From Candidatus Melainabacteria bacterium GWF2_37_15 (lineage in GTDB: Bacteria; Cyanobacteriota; Vampirovibrionia; Gastranaerophilales; UBA9971): a stretch of 37,689 bases of DNA. Location: positions 1 to 37,689 of the forward strand of contig MFRL01000051.1 of the NCBI GenBank assembly GCA_001784565.1, read 5' to 3'. The notes beneath the pieces are model-generated. The model ran no database searches. It was not told the DNA's origin and saw nothing but the letters and a program-made list of their open reading frames with translations. The translations under genes and the position numbers were made by a program. Numbering within the stretch: position 1 is the first letter of the stretch; the number at the start of each line of letters is the position of its first letter. This document shows positions 1 to 8,620 of the stretch, in pieces.

Positions 1-109
1 AGAAAATCTGTATCCCTTAAACCACAGGCTAAAAAGATGTGTGCCTAATTACTGTTAAAAATCGATAGAAATATCTAACCTACGAAGCTGGTCGGACGAG
101 AAAAAAATG

Positions 110-165
110 GATTGCTTCGGAACTGCATATAAGCCTATATGCAAACCTTAATGCCTCGCAATGAC
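110..165. repeat. Dispersed palindromic repeat, copy 1
   Basis: The segment begins GATTGCTT and ends CTCGCAATGAC. The two ends are partly inverted (ATTGC against GCAAT), and inside lies a perfect 7-bp hairpin (125-131 against 136-142, loop AGCC). A second segment with the same ends, the same orientation and almost the same length lies at 7552-7608. A short third copy of the right end lies at 215-226. This is the pattern of a REP/MITE-like dispersed repeat. No gene is visible in bases 1-203. Confidence 0.65.
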
Positions 166-185
166 GGTATTGTGACATTAATGCA

Positions 186-226
186 GGTGCGCTATTGCGC
201 ACCCTACGCCTGCTCCTCGCAATGAC
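186..226. repeat. Hairpin plus repeat end at the 3' edge of coaX
   Basis: A perfect 7-bp stem (186-192 against 197-203, loop TATT) sits directly after the coaX stop codon on the minus strand. It is followed on the plus strand by a second copy of CCTCGCAATGAC (215-226), identical to 154-165, which lies inside the coaX reading frame. The hairpin has no T tract, so it looks more like a REP-type palindrome than a canonical terminator, although it could protect the coaX mRNA 3' end. Confidence 0.55.
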
Positions 227-980
227 AAACAGATTTATTTAACTCGTAAATAATCCTCAACCCTTCAAGAGTTAAATGCTTGTTAAGATGATGGAACTGC
301 TTCTTCATATGCTTTGTGATAATTGGGGAAAAGCCGCCTGTTGCAATCACAGTCACAGGAGTTTGCAATTCGCCCTCTATGCGCTCAAGCAGCCCGTCAA
401 TCATGGCAGCATGACCTACCACCACACCACTGAGCATGTTTGTAACGGTATTTCTTCCTATTACTGACTCAATTCCTTCAATATTAAGCTTGGGGAGCAG
501 GTTTGTGTTTGAGCTGAACGATTCAGCCGACATTTTCAGCCCGGGGGCGATGATTCCGCCGATGAATCTTCCATCTTCCGTCATTACATCAAAATTTGTC
601 GCTGTACCAAAATCCACCACAACTGTCGGGCCTTTATACATACTATAAGCGGCGCAGGCGTTTGCGATTCTGTCACAACCGACTTCTTTTGGATTCTCTA
701 CATCAAGAATAATACCTGTTTGGGTCTTTGATGAAATTACCAGCACCGGCACGTTAAGGTATTTTTCAATAGCTGATTTAATTTTGTCAGTAAGCGACAG
801 CACAACGCTGGATATAACCGCTGCTTCCAGCTTCATATTTATCAAACTGCGCAAAAGAATGCCGTATTCGTCGTCAGTTTTGTTTTTATCAGTGGAGAGG
901 TTCCAGCTATTGACGAGGGTTGTGTTGTCGAATACGCCAAGAGTTATGTTTGTATTGCCTATGTCGATTGTGAGTAGCAT
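204..980 (-). CDS. coaX: Type III pantothenate kinase
   Basis: CoaX phosphorylates pantothenate, the first step of coenzyme A synthesis, in the cytoplasm. The protein is 258 residues, normal for the family. It belongs to the ASKHA fold: the phosphate-binding DIGNTN motif is at residues 6-11, followed by VGCDR and VVVDFGTATNFD in the middle and an ATGG motif near the C-terminus. Type III enzymes are known to need a monovalent cation and to escape CoA feedback. The ATG at 980 lies 14 bases after the stop of the upstream small gene, so it probably ends a minus-strand operon that starts near 1554 or 2060. Oddity: the last residues (about VCHCEEQA) are encoded by a dispersed repeat, suggesting that the original C-terminus was replaced or extended by repeat insertion. 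Confidence 0.96.
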   Translation of the reverse strand: MLLTIDIGNTNITLGVFDNTTLVNSWNLSTDKNKTDDEYGILLRSLINMKLEAAVISSVVLSLTDKIKSAIEKYLNVPVLVISSKTQTGIILDVENPKEVGCDRIANACAAYSMYKGPTVVVDFGTATNFDVMTEDGRFIGGIIAPGLKMSAESFSSNTNLLPKLNIEGIESVIGRNTVTNMLSGVVVGHAAMIDGLLERIEGELQTPVTVIATGGFSPIITKHMKKQFHHLNKHLTLEGLRIIYELNKSVCHCEEQA

Positions 981-994
981 GATTCTATTTTATA

Positions 995-1237
995 TCAGAA
1001 TTGGGATTTCTTTGCTACTAAACCCGTGAAATATTCTATTAAGGATCTTTTTAAATTGTGCGTCTGTATTTCGCGGGTACGATCACCGTATCTCGCTGAG
1101 AGCATCATTTGTTTTCCAAGATTTTCAGCAATTTTTTTCCGCTCTTTTAAAGGTACATTTAAATAACCTTTCAAGGCTGGTTCATTTGTATTCGCAATAA
1201 TTTCCCGAACACCTTTAGAAAGCGCAATGTTAAACAT
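995..1237 (-). CDS. Small protein of the ALKG family, member 3
   Basis: An 80-residue basic protein, not recognised by name. Its centre (ALKGYLNVPLKERKKIAENL) lines up with ALKGLENLPRKDQ in the next gene upstream and ALKGLGRLPKRDQ in the one before that, so I read it as a third, more diverged and shorter member of the same family. The start at 1237 lies 8 bases after the stop of the preceding gene, and its own stop is 14 bases before coaX, so co-transcription is likely. There is no strong Shine-Dalgarno; translation may be coupled. No signal peptide, membrane segment or catalytic motif is visible. The function is unknown. Confidence 0.7.
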   Translation of the reverse strand: MFNIALSKGVREIIANTNEPALKGYLNVPLKERKKIAENLGKQMMLSARYGDRTREIQTHNLKRSLIEYFTGLVAKKSQF

Positions 1238-1245
1238 AAATTTAA

Positions 1246-1554
1246 TTATAACTCATCAAAAAATTTTTTCACACTTGATATAAATTTTAAGAAACCTCCA
1301 CTTCTGGTCTTTTCAACAGTTGATTCCTTATTTGCTTCTTCTAACTTTCCAATAGTATTTGCCTGCAGATTATTAAGCAGATCCTGCATAAACTTGCTTT
1401 CAGGCTGTAAAGAAAACGTTTCAAGCATTTTAAGCGCAATCATTTGATCTTTTCTAGGTAAATTTTCAAGTCCTTTTAACGCACCAGATGATTGTTTTAA
1501 AGTATTTTGAACCTCTGGACTGTATGATTTTAAAGCAAATACATTTTTACCCAT
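1246..1554 (-). CDS. Small protein of the ALKG family, member 2
   Basis: A 102-residue, mostly helical and charged protein of unknown function. It is clearly paralogous to the 1734-2060 product. Shared blocks in order are VFxxK, ALKGLxxLPxxDQMxxLKxLET, LxPES and IxxLEExxKES. The start is fixed by GAGGG about 6 bases before ATG; the same leader (GAGG, GTTTGGT/TTTAGT, ATG) precedes the paralogue. The C-terminus (residues about 86-102) is a short Lys/Phe-rich amphipathic stretch ending FFDEL. It is followed 8 bases later by member 3. No signal peptide is seen. Confidence 0.78.
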   Translation of the reverse strand: MGKNVFALKSYSPEVQNTLKQSSGALKGLENLPRKDQMIALKMLETFSLQPESKFMQDLLNNLQANTIGKLEEANKESTVEKTRSGGFLKFISSVKKFFDEL

Positions 1555-1632
1555 ACCAAACCCTCTATCTCTTACTTATCTTTAAAAATATTTATCTTAA
1601 TTCATTATAAAACATGTAAGAAATAATTTATT

Positions 1633-1702
1633 TTTTAAGTCGAATCGGCGTTGCCGATTCGACTTAAAACGTAGTGGAGGCGCCTGCGGCGCCTCCACTA
1701 CG
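1633..1702. repeat. Two adjacent perfect palindromes
   Basis: The first palindrome has 17-bp arms (1633-1649 and 1653-1669) around a GTT loop. Immediately next to it the second has 15-bp arms (1670-1684 and 1688-1702) around a TGC loop. Both are perfect. The second is much richer in G+C than the surrounding DNA. They lie between two paralogous small genes in an otherwise AT-rich spacer. Possible roles are an imported REP/BIME-like element, a processing or stability site in the operon mRNA, or a protein-binding site. There is no T tract on either side that would make a standard terminator. Confidence 0.85.
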
Positions 1703-1733
1703 AGAAATAAAAATTAGCAAATTAATACTCTAT

Positions 1734-2060
1734 TCAATTTCTGGTTTTTGCTATGGCTGTGCTAACTAAAGATGGTAATTCTTTAAGTTTCGACGCAACG
1801 CTGTTCAAAGTTTTTTTGAAAACAGATTCTTTCCCTACTTCCTCTAAATGCGCAATAAGCTTTTGTTGAGTATTAACAAACAAGTCCTGAATAGGTTGGC
1901 TTTCAGGTTTTAAAGCAGACAACGTTTCAAGGTATTTAAGTATATCCATTTGATCTCTTTTAGGTAACCTTCCAAGTCCTTTTAATGCATCAGCCGATTT
2001 TAATAAAGTTTCTCGAGCCGTCTTGTTGTAAAATTTAAAAGAAAAAACTTCTCTAACCAT
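1734..2060 (-). CDS. Small protein of the ALKG family, member 1
   Basis: A 108-residue protein of unknown function, paralogous to the 1246-1554 product over almost its whole length (VFSFK; ALKGLGRLPKRDQM; LKYLETLS; KPESQ; LEEVGKES). A longer frame opens at 2072, but I chose the ATG at 2060 because GAGG sits 6 bases before it, because the paralogue has the same leader, and because the N-termini then align (MVREVFSF with MGKNVFAL). The C-terminal 30 residues form a predicted amphipathic helix (LNSVASKLKELPSLVSTAIA) that could touch a membrane or a partner. No enzyme motif is visible. Confidence 0.78.
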   Translation of the reverse strand: MVREVFSFKFYNKTARETLLKSADALKGLGRLPKRDQMDILKYLETLSALKPESQPIQDLFVNTQQKLIAHLEEVGKESVFKKTLNSVASKLKELPSLVSTAIAKTRN

Positions 2061-2132
2061 ACTAAACCTCATTGTCTTATTTTAAAATATAACCTTATTT
2101 ATATAAAACACGTAAAAATAAAAATTGACAAA

Positions 2133-4723
<2,591 letters not shown>

Positions 4724-4727
4724 AATT

Positions 4728-5051
4728 ATGAATAAAAATTTTAAAGTGTTTCAAATTCATGGCCTTACAGGCTTATTATTCGTTATGTTAATAATGGCTG
4801 GCCTATGTTTCGGTTTTATACTATTTCCTATCTGGGCAATAATGATGGGCTGGAACGGAATGATAGGTAACCTTTACAACGGCCCTCTCATAAATTATTA
4901 CCAGGCTTCTTTACTTTGGGTTTTTATAGCTCTTTGCGTCTACCTGTTTTTAAAAAATAGTATTACAATAAAAATACATACGTCAGAATCTCTTGATGAG
5001 GACAATATAAAAAAGATAATCGAAGAAGAAGAAAGCAATAAGGATAATTAA
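4728..5051 (+). CDS. Small two-helix membrane protein
   Basis: A 107-residue protein that I cannot assign. It has two strong hydrophobic segments (about residues 13-40 and 60-77) and a charged, acidic C-terminal tail (residues 84-107, rich in E, D, K). The loop between the helices is short and contains GNLYNGPLINYY. The gene starts 4 bases after ligA and ends 10 bases before a four-cysteine small protein, so the three are probably one transcript. The topology is likely both ends cytoplasmic or both outside; the acidic tail is probably cytoplasmic. Confidence 0.75.
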   Translation: MNKNFKVFQIHGLTGLLFVMLIMAGLCFGFILFPIWAIMMGWNGMIGNLYNGPLINYYQASLLWVFIALCVYLFLKNSITIKIHTSESLDEDNIKKIIEEEESNKDN

Positions 5052-5061
5052 GGAGAGAAAG

Positions 5062-5223
5062 ATGGGTGCACCACAAGTTTGTCCTGTATTAAGTTCTAAT
5101 AATGAAAAACCAAATATGTGCCTGGAAGAAGACTGCGCATTTTATTTAAAAAGCTATAAAGCTTGCAGCGTATATGTAATCGCATACAACGCCGCATTGG
5201 AGATCAAGAAAAAGCAGCAGTAA
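5062..5223 (+). CDS. 53-residue four-cysteine protein
   Basis: A short gene with a strong Shine-Dalgarno (AAGGAGAG, 5051-5057) correctly spaced before the ATG at 5062. The product is 53 residues with cysteines at 7, 20, 25 and 35, arranged CP-x11-MCLEEDC-AFY-x7-C. The spacing, with the central CxxxxCAxY, looks like a small zinc or Fe-S binding knuckle. The C-terminus is a short helix ending KKKQQ. It follows the ligA / membrane-protein pair by 10 bases. The function is not known; the four conserved-looking cysteines and good ribosome binding site are the reasons to call it real. Confidence 0.7.
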   Translation: MGAPQVCPVLSSNNEKPNMCLEEDCAFYLKSYKACSVYVIAYNAALEIKKKQQ

Positions 5224-5240
5224 ATAATTATAGTTAAGCT

Positions 5241-5666
5241 TTAAGCTGCGTTTTTTAGCTTTATAGATGACTTAATTCCAAGAATTTTCAATATTTGAAA
5301 AATTCTTTCGATATTAACACCCTGATATTCCCTGTCTTCATATCTATTAACCTGCTGGCGCGGGACATTAAGTAGTCTTGCCAGTTCGGACTGGGAAATT
5401 CCTCTTGATATCCTTATCTTTATAAGAGTCTGGAGTAATTCTTCTAGGATTAATTCTTCAGGAAGCTTGTAATTCCCTTTTTTAAGTTCTTCATATTCTT
5501 CAATTTGTTTTTCTAAATCGTGTATCTGAATTTTATAACCATTAATCTGCGCTTCTTTTAACAAATCTTCAATATCAGAATTATTAACTTCTTCAATAGC
5601 TTTTTTAAAATTCTCTATCAATTCTAGAGTTTTCTTTTTTTCAATTTCACTTTTTATAATATACAT
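5241..5666 (-). CDS. XRE-family regulator, likely antitoxin partner of the upstream gene
   Basis: A 141-residue protein with a charged coiled-coil N-terminal half (about residues 5-70, many E/K) and a C-terminal XRE helix-turn-helix (residues about 84-135; SRGISQSELARLLNVPRQQVNRYED). The layout resembles antitoxins that use the variable half to hold a toxin and the helix-turn-helix to repress the operon. It starts 12 bases after the stop of the nucleotidyltransferase-like gene, with its GGAG ribosome site touching that stop codon, so translation is probably coupled. The toxin-first gene order fits several two-gene addiction modules. Antitoxin function is inferred. Confidence 0.85.
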   Translation of the reverse strand: MYIIKSEIEKKKTLELIENFKKAIEEVNNSDIEDLLKEAQINGYKIQIHDLEKQIEEYEELKKGNYKLPEELILEELLQTLIKIRISRGISQSELARLLNVPRQQVNRYEDREYQGVNIERIFQILKILGIKSSIKLKNAA

Positions 5667-5678
5667 AAGAGTTTCTCC

Positions 5679-6158
5679 CTATTTAATTATTTTTAATATA
5701 CCTTTATTAATGTATTTACTAGGATTTGTAAAAAATACCGGAAAACTCATTCCATAATATGCTTTTTGGAGAGGATGCACGTAGAACTCTATTCTATGCT
5801 CTGTCCACATTCTAAATTTACCTGTATTTTTATCTATTGATGAAAAATCACCCCAGATAGAGCCACTTTTTACAAGCTCATTAAATTTAGAATTTCTATC
5901 AATAACAATATAACCATCAATATCTTCAGGCTTTTCTTTTAACGTAGCAAAACTACCGTCAACAAATATCTCTGATATGTTAAATTGCCAATATATTTCA
6001 CAAGCCTCTTTTAAGGATAGGATAAGACTTTTTCTCTTTTCATTTTTACATAATAATGGATGTTCAAGCAGCTCAGATACTTTAATAGCATAAATTCCTG
6101 GATATAAAAGGCCTGTGTGTCTGTTAAATTTAAGGTTATAAAAAATTTCCTGGTTCAT
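5679..6158 (-). CDS. Nucleotidyltransferase-like protein, candidate toxin
   Basis: A 159-residue protein. FVDGSF (G68, S69), ten residues later DID (D79, D81), and IEF (E124) match the minimal nucleotidyltransferase signature hG[GS]-x(9-13)-Dh[DE]h plus a third carboxylate on a later strand. It resembles the DUF6932-like group (GSF...P.DID) by eye. Members of the fold transfer nucleotides to proteins or tRNA; several are toxins. It heads a two-gene operon with an XRE protein. The ATG at 6158 has no Shine-Dalgarno: a good promoter ends 6 bases before it, so the mRNA may be leaderless. The target and activity are unknown; an alternative is a non-toxic housekeeping nucleotidyltransferase. Confidence 0.75.
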   Translation of the reverse strand: MNQEIFYNLKFNRHTGLLYPGIYAIKVSELLEHPLLCKNEKRKSLILSLKEACEIYWQFNISEIFVDGSFATLKEKPEDIDGYIVIDRNSKFNELVKSGSIWGDFSSIDKNTGKFRMWTEHRIEFYVHPLQKAYYGMSFPVFFTNPSKYINKGILKIIK

Positions 6159-6164
6159 TTATAA

Positions 6165-6208
6165 AATATAACATATTTTTTAGCCATTGTCATCTTTCAT
6201 GTTGACAA
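6165..6208 (-). promoter_or_regulatory. Promoter and candidate operator of the nucleotidyltransferase/XRE pair
   Basis: On the minus strand, ATGACA (6193-6188), 17 bases, then TATATT (6170-6165) makes a near-consensus sigma-70 promoter. Only 6 bases separate the -10 from the start codon at 6158. An inverted repeat TTGTCA (6187-6192) / TGACAA (6203-6208) overlaps the -35 and is a plausible site for autorepression by the XRE protein. The same DNA could also hold control of the divergent gene at 6251. Confidence 0.6.
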
Positions 6209-6232
6209 AAACTTGAATAAAAATTTTTTGCT

Positions 6233-6238
6233 TATAGT
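6233..6238 (+). promoter_or_regulatory. Candidate -10 box for the YnbB-type gene
   Basis: TATAGT ends 12 bases before the ATG at 6251. TTGACA occurs at 6202-6207, but 25 bases away, too far for a standard pair. If this is the -10, the leader is only a few bases. Confidence 0.3.
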
Positions 6239-6250
6239 AATATTAAAAAC

Positions 6251-7462
6251 ATGAAAAACGAATTCAATAAAACCTTAATTATAAACAAAGCAGAAAAAAA
6301 AGTTGCTGAAATATTTCGGGAACTTGAATTAATTAGGGATATAAACCAGGAAAAAGTTCTCCGGGCTTTTCAGGATAATAAGGTAGGCGAGGAGCATTTT
6401 TACACAGTTAGCGGTTATGGCCATGATGATCTTGGCAGAGGGATCATAGACAAGGTTTACGCCCAGGTTTTTAACTGCGAAGCTGCACTTGTGCGAAACC
6501 ATTTTGTGTCTGGCACTCATGCCATTGCGTGCGGATTTTTCGGCCTACTTCGGCATGGTGACAGGCTGGTTTCAGTTTCTGGTAAACCCTACGACACACT
6601 AGAAGAGGTTATTGGCAGCCGAGGAAACAAGAAATCTTCCTTAACTGGGCATGGTGTAATTTATGACGAAGTTGAACCTTCCGATATTGAAAAAGCGGTT
6701 AATGAAAAGACAACAATGGCTTTTATCCAGCGTTCACGAGGATACAGCCTTAGAAAACCGCTTAACATGGAAGATATTGCCGAAATTATAGAAAAAGTTA
6801 AAATTAAAAATCCTGAATGTATCTGTTTTGTTGATAACTGCTACGGCGAATTCACTGAAGCAATTGAACCCACAGACATTGGTGCGGACTTAATAGCCGG
6901 GTCGCTCATAAAAAACCCCGGTGGCGGAATTGTTGAAACCGGAGGCTACATAGCAGGCAGAAAAGAACTTGTTGAACTTGCAGCAGAAAGACTAACAGCG
7001 CCGGGAATCGGTACTAAAGGCGGGGCCATGCTTAACCAGTCAAGGTTGATCTTACAAGGCCTATTTATGGCGCCGAGCATTGTCCATGAAGCTTTAAAAG
7101 GCGCTGTACTTGCATCGCAGGTTTTTCTTGATATGGGATTTGAGACATATCCACGTCCTGATGATCTCAGGACAGATATAATTCAGGCTATTGTTTTTAA
7201 TGACAGGGAAAAGCTGGTCAAGTTCTGCAAAACAGTGCAGTATTACAGCCCTGTAGACTCTTACCTTACTCCTGTACCTGACCAGGTACCGGGCTATGAA
7301 GATGATATCGTAATGGCAGCAGGGACGTTTATTGAAGGTTCAACTATAGAGCTTTCTGCGGACGGGCCTTTAAGAGATCCCTATGCGGCTTATATGCAGG
7401 GCGGGTTGAATTATGCGCATGTTAAGCTGGCGTTAAAAGGGATTTTGGAACAGATTAGCTAG
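6251..7462 (+). CDS. PLP-dependent YnbB / aluminium-resistance family protein
   Basis: A 403-residue fold-type I PLP enzyme of the methionine gamma-lyase-like group named after aluminium resistance (YnbB). Features are SGTHAI (87-92) for cofactor phosphate contact, FVDNCYGEF (about 193-201), and the probable Schiff-base lysine K221 in SLIKNPGGG. The N-terminal GYGHDDLGR and C-terminal DGPLRDPYAAYMQGGL are typical of the family. The biochemical reaction of the family is not settled; the name reflects a phenotype, not an assay. It stands alone, divergent from the nucleotidyltransferase module, and is followed by a repeat-filled spacer. Confidence 0.92.
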   Translation: MKNEFNKTLIINKAEKKVAEIFRELELIRDINQEKVLRAFQDNKVGEEHFYTVSGYGHDDLGRGIIDKVYAQVFNCEAALVRNHFVSGTHAIACGFFGLLRHGDRLVSVSGKPYDTLEEVIGSRGNKKSSLTGHGVIYDEVEPSDIEKAVNEKTTMAFIQRSRGYSLRKPLNMEDIAEIIEKVKIKNPECICFVDNCYGEFTEAIEPTDIGADLIAGSLIKNPGGGIVETGGYIAGRKELVELAAERLTAPGIGTKGGAMLNQSRLILQGLFMAPSIVHEALKGAVLASQVFLDMGFETYPRPDDLRTDIIQAIVFNDREKLVKFCKTVQYYSPVDSYLTPVPDQVPGYEDDIVMAAGTFIEGSTIELSADGPLRDPYAAYMQGGLNYAHVKLALKGILEQIS

Positions 7463-7491
7463 GATTTATCCAGTAAACATCTGTATACGTC

Positions 7492-7608
7492 ATCCTGAAC
7501 TTGTTTCAGGATCTTTCCAAGCATTAAGTAAGCTTTCTATTCAACAAGGAAGATTGCTTGCAAGTAAATTATCCGTTTATATCCTAGCATTCACAGGCTC
7601 GCAATGAC
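7492..7608. repeat. Repeat-filled spacer with hairpin and dispersed repeat copy
   Basis: ATCCTGAA (7492-7499) pairs perfectly with TTCAGGAT (7505-7512) to make an 8-bp hairpin of a kind commonly dispersed in bacterial genomes. It is followed by a second composite repeat, GATTGCTT (7552) to CTCGCAATGAC (7608), matching the one at 110-165 in ends, orientation and length. Bases 7463-7644 hold nothing else recognisable. Confidence 0.65.
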
Positions 7609-7644
7609 GTATAGAGGAAAGTAAAGTGCATTGCCACCTAATAA

Positions 7645-7941
7645 CTACTTAAAATCGCTCGCTTTTAACTTATGCACCCATTTGCTGAATTTATGATTAT
7701 CGTAGCTTAAAGCAAACTCATACAACGATTCCAAAAGTTTCCTGCCGGAATCCGACCTGCCAAACATTAAAAAGAAACCTCTTTTGTTTCTTAAGAGGGC
7801 TATTTCTTTTTGCATTACCCGATCCACGTTGTCCTCATGAGTTTTTGAGATTCTTTCCCTCATCCACCTTGATAAAAGAATCACCGCAGGGATATCAGCG
7901 CTGAAATTTTGAATATATTTGGAAAATTCTTTTATAATCAT
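7645..7941 (-). CDS. Hypothetical protein, divergent from rubrerythrin
   Basis: A 98-residue protein that I do not recognise. The open frame reaches 8001, overlapping the rubrerythrin start, but the ATG at 7941 (MIIKEFSKYIQ) avoids that and is preferred. The sequence is basic and helical, with RWMRERISKTHEDNVDRVMQKEIALL in the middle and an aromatic C-terminus (FALSYDNHKFSKWVHKL). There are no transmembrane or catalytic motifs. The ribosome site is weak. It shares a 51-base divergent intergenic region with rubrerythrin, so joint control is possible. Confidence 0.6.
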   Translation of the reverse strand: MIIKEFSKYIQNFSADIPAVILLSRWMRERISKTHEDNVDRVMQKEIALLRNKRGFFLMFGRSDSGRKLLESLYEFALSYDNHKFSKWVHKLKASDFK

Positions 7942-7949
7942 AAGAATAT

Positions 7950-7955
7950 TATAGT
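7950..7955 (+). promoter_or_regulatory. Candidate -10 box for rubrerythrin
   Basis: TATAGT in the context TATAGTATAC, 37 bases before the chosen ATG. The identical ten bases precede the degT-type gene at 9593. The -35 is weak. Confidence 0.35.
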
Positions 7956-7992
7956 ATACTTGTGTGGAGAATAAAAAATTATGGAGGGTAAT

Positions 7993-8583
7993 ATGACTCA
8001 AACTCAGGAAAAAAGAAGCTTAAAAGGAACTAAAACAGAACATAACCTGATGGCCGCCTTCGCTGGGGAATCCCAGGCCAGAAATAGATACACCTACTAC
8101 GCCAGCGTAGCTAAAAAAGAAGGCTATGAGCAGGTTGCAGCTTTATTTATCGAAACCGCAGATAATGAAAAAGAACATGCAAAAAGATTTTTTAAATTCC
8201 TGGAAGGAACTCCTGTTGAAATAAAAGCAATGTACCCATCATCATTTGGTGACACCGCTTATAACTTAAAAGCCGCAGCAATGGGTGAAAATGAAGAGTG
8301 GACGGATTTATACCCTGAATTTGCAAAAACAGCGGAAGAAGAAGGGTTTAAAGATGTAGCTGTTGTATTCAGAAAAATAGCTGAAGTTGAAAAAAGGCAT
8401 GAACAACGTTATTTAAAACTTTTACAAAACATAGAAAGTCAGCAGGTATTTAAAAAAGGCTTAACTATAGAGTGGAAATGCAGAAATTGCGGCTACATAC
8501 ATGAAAACAATTCCGCACCGGAAATGTGCCCGGCTTGCGCGCATCCAAAATCCTTTTTTGAAGTACACGCTGAAAACTACTAA
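7993..8583 (+). CDS. rbr: Rubrerythrin
   Basis: A non-haem diiron peroxidase that reduces hydrogen peroxide in anaerobes. I chose the ATG at 7993 rather than 7981 because GGAGG at 7983-7987 is then correctly spaced; this gives 196 residues. The ferritin-like four-helix domain carries E25 ([11 protein letters not shown]), ETADNEKEH (54-62) and the second helix pair with [11 protein letters not shown]. The C-terminal rubredoxin-like domain has CxxC (CRNCG) and CxxC (CPAC) for one iron. It is complete. It marks an anaerobic or microaerobic lifestyle. RicT, another Fe-S-linked gene, follows 37 bases later. Confidence 0.96.
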   Translation: MTQTQEKRSLKGTKTEHNLMAAFAGESQARNRYTYYASVAKKEGYEQVAALFIETADNEKEHAKRFFKFLEGTPVEIKAMYPSSFGDTAYNLKAAAMGENEEWTDLYPEFAKTAEEEGFKDVAVVFRKIAEVEKRHEQRYLKLLQNIESQQVFKKGLTIEWKCRNCGYIHENNSAPEMCPACAHPKSFFEVHAENY

Positions 8584-8620
8584 AAGTCAAAAAAGGATTT
8601 TTAGCGTATAATATTTTATT

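Noticed and set aside
1-203. A possible tRNA or gene end at the left edge
   Set aside because: No cloverleaf, CCA or coding frame was found; the region is explained by repeats and AT-rich spacer.
2061-2072. The longer start of the 1734-2060 gene at 2072
   Set aside because: It would put the Shine-Dalgarno inside the coding sequence; the paralogue aligns from the ATG at 2060.
7942-8001. The longer start of the 7645 gene at 8001
   Set aside because: It would overlap the rubrerythrin start and ribosome site; the ATG at 7941 is cleaner.
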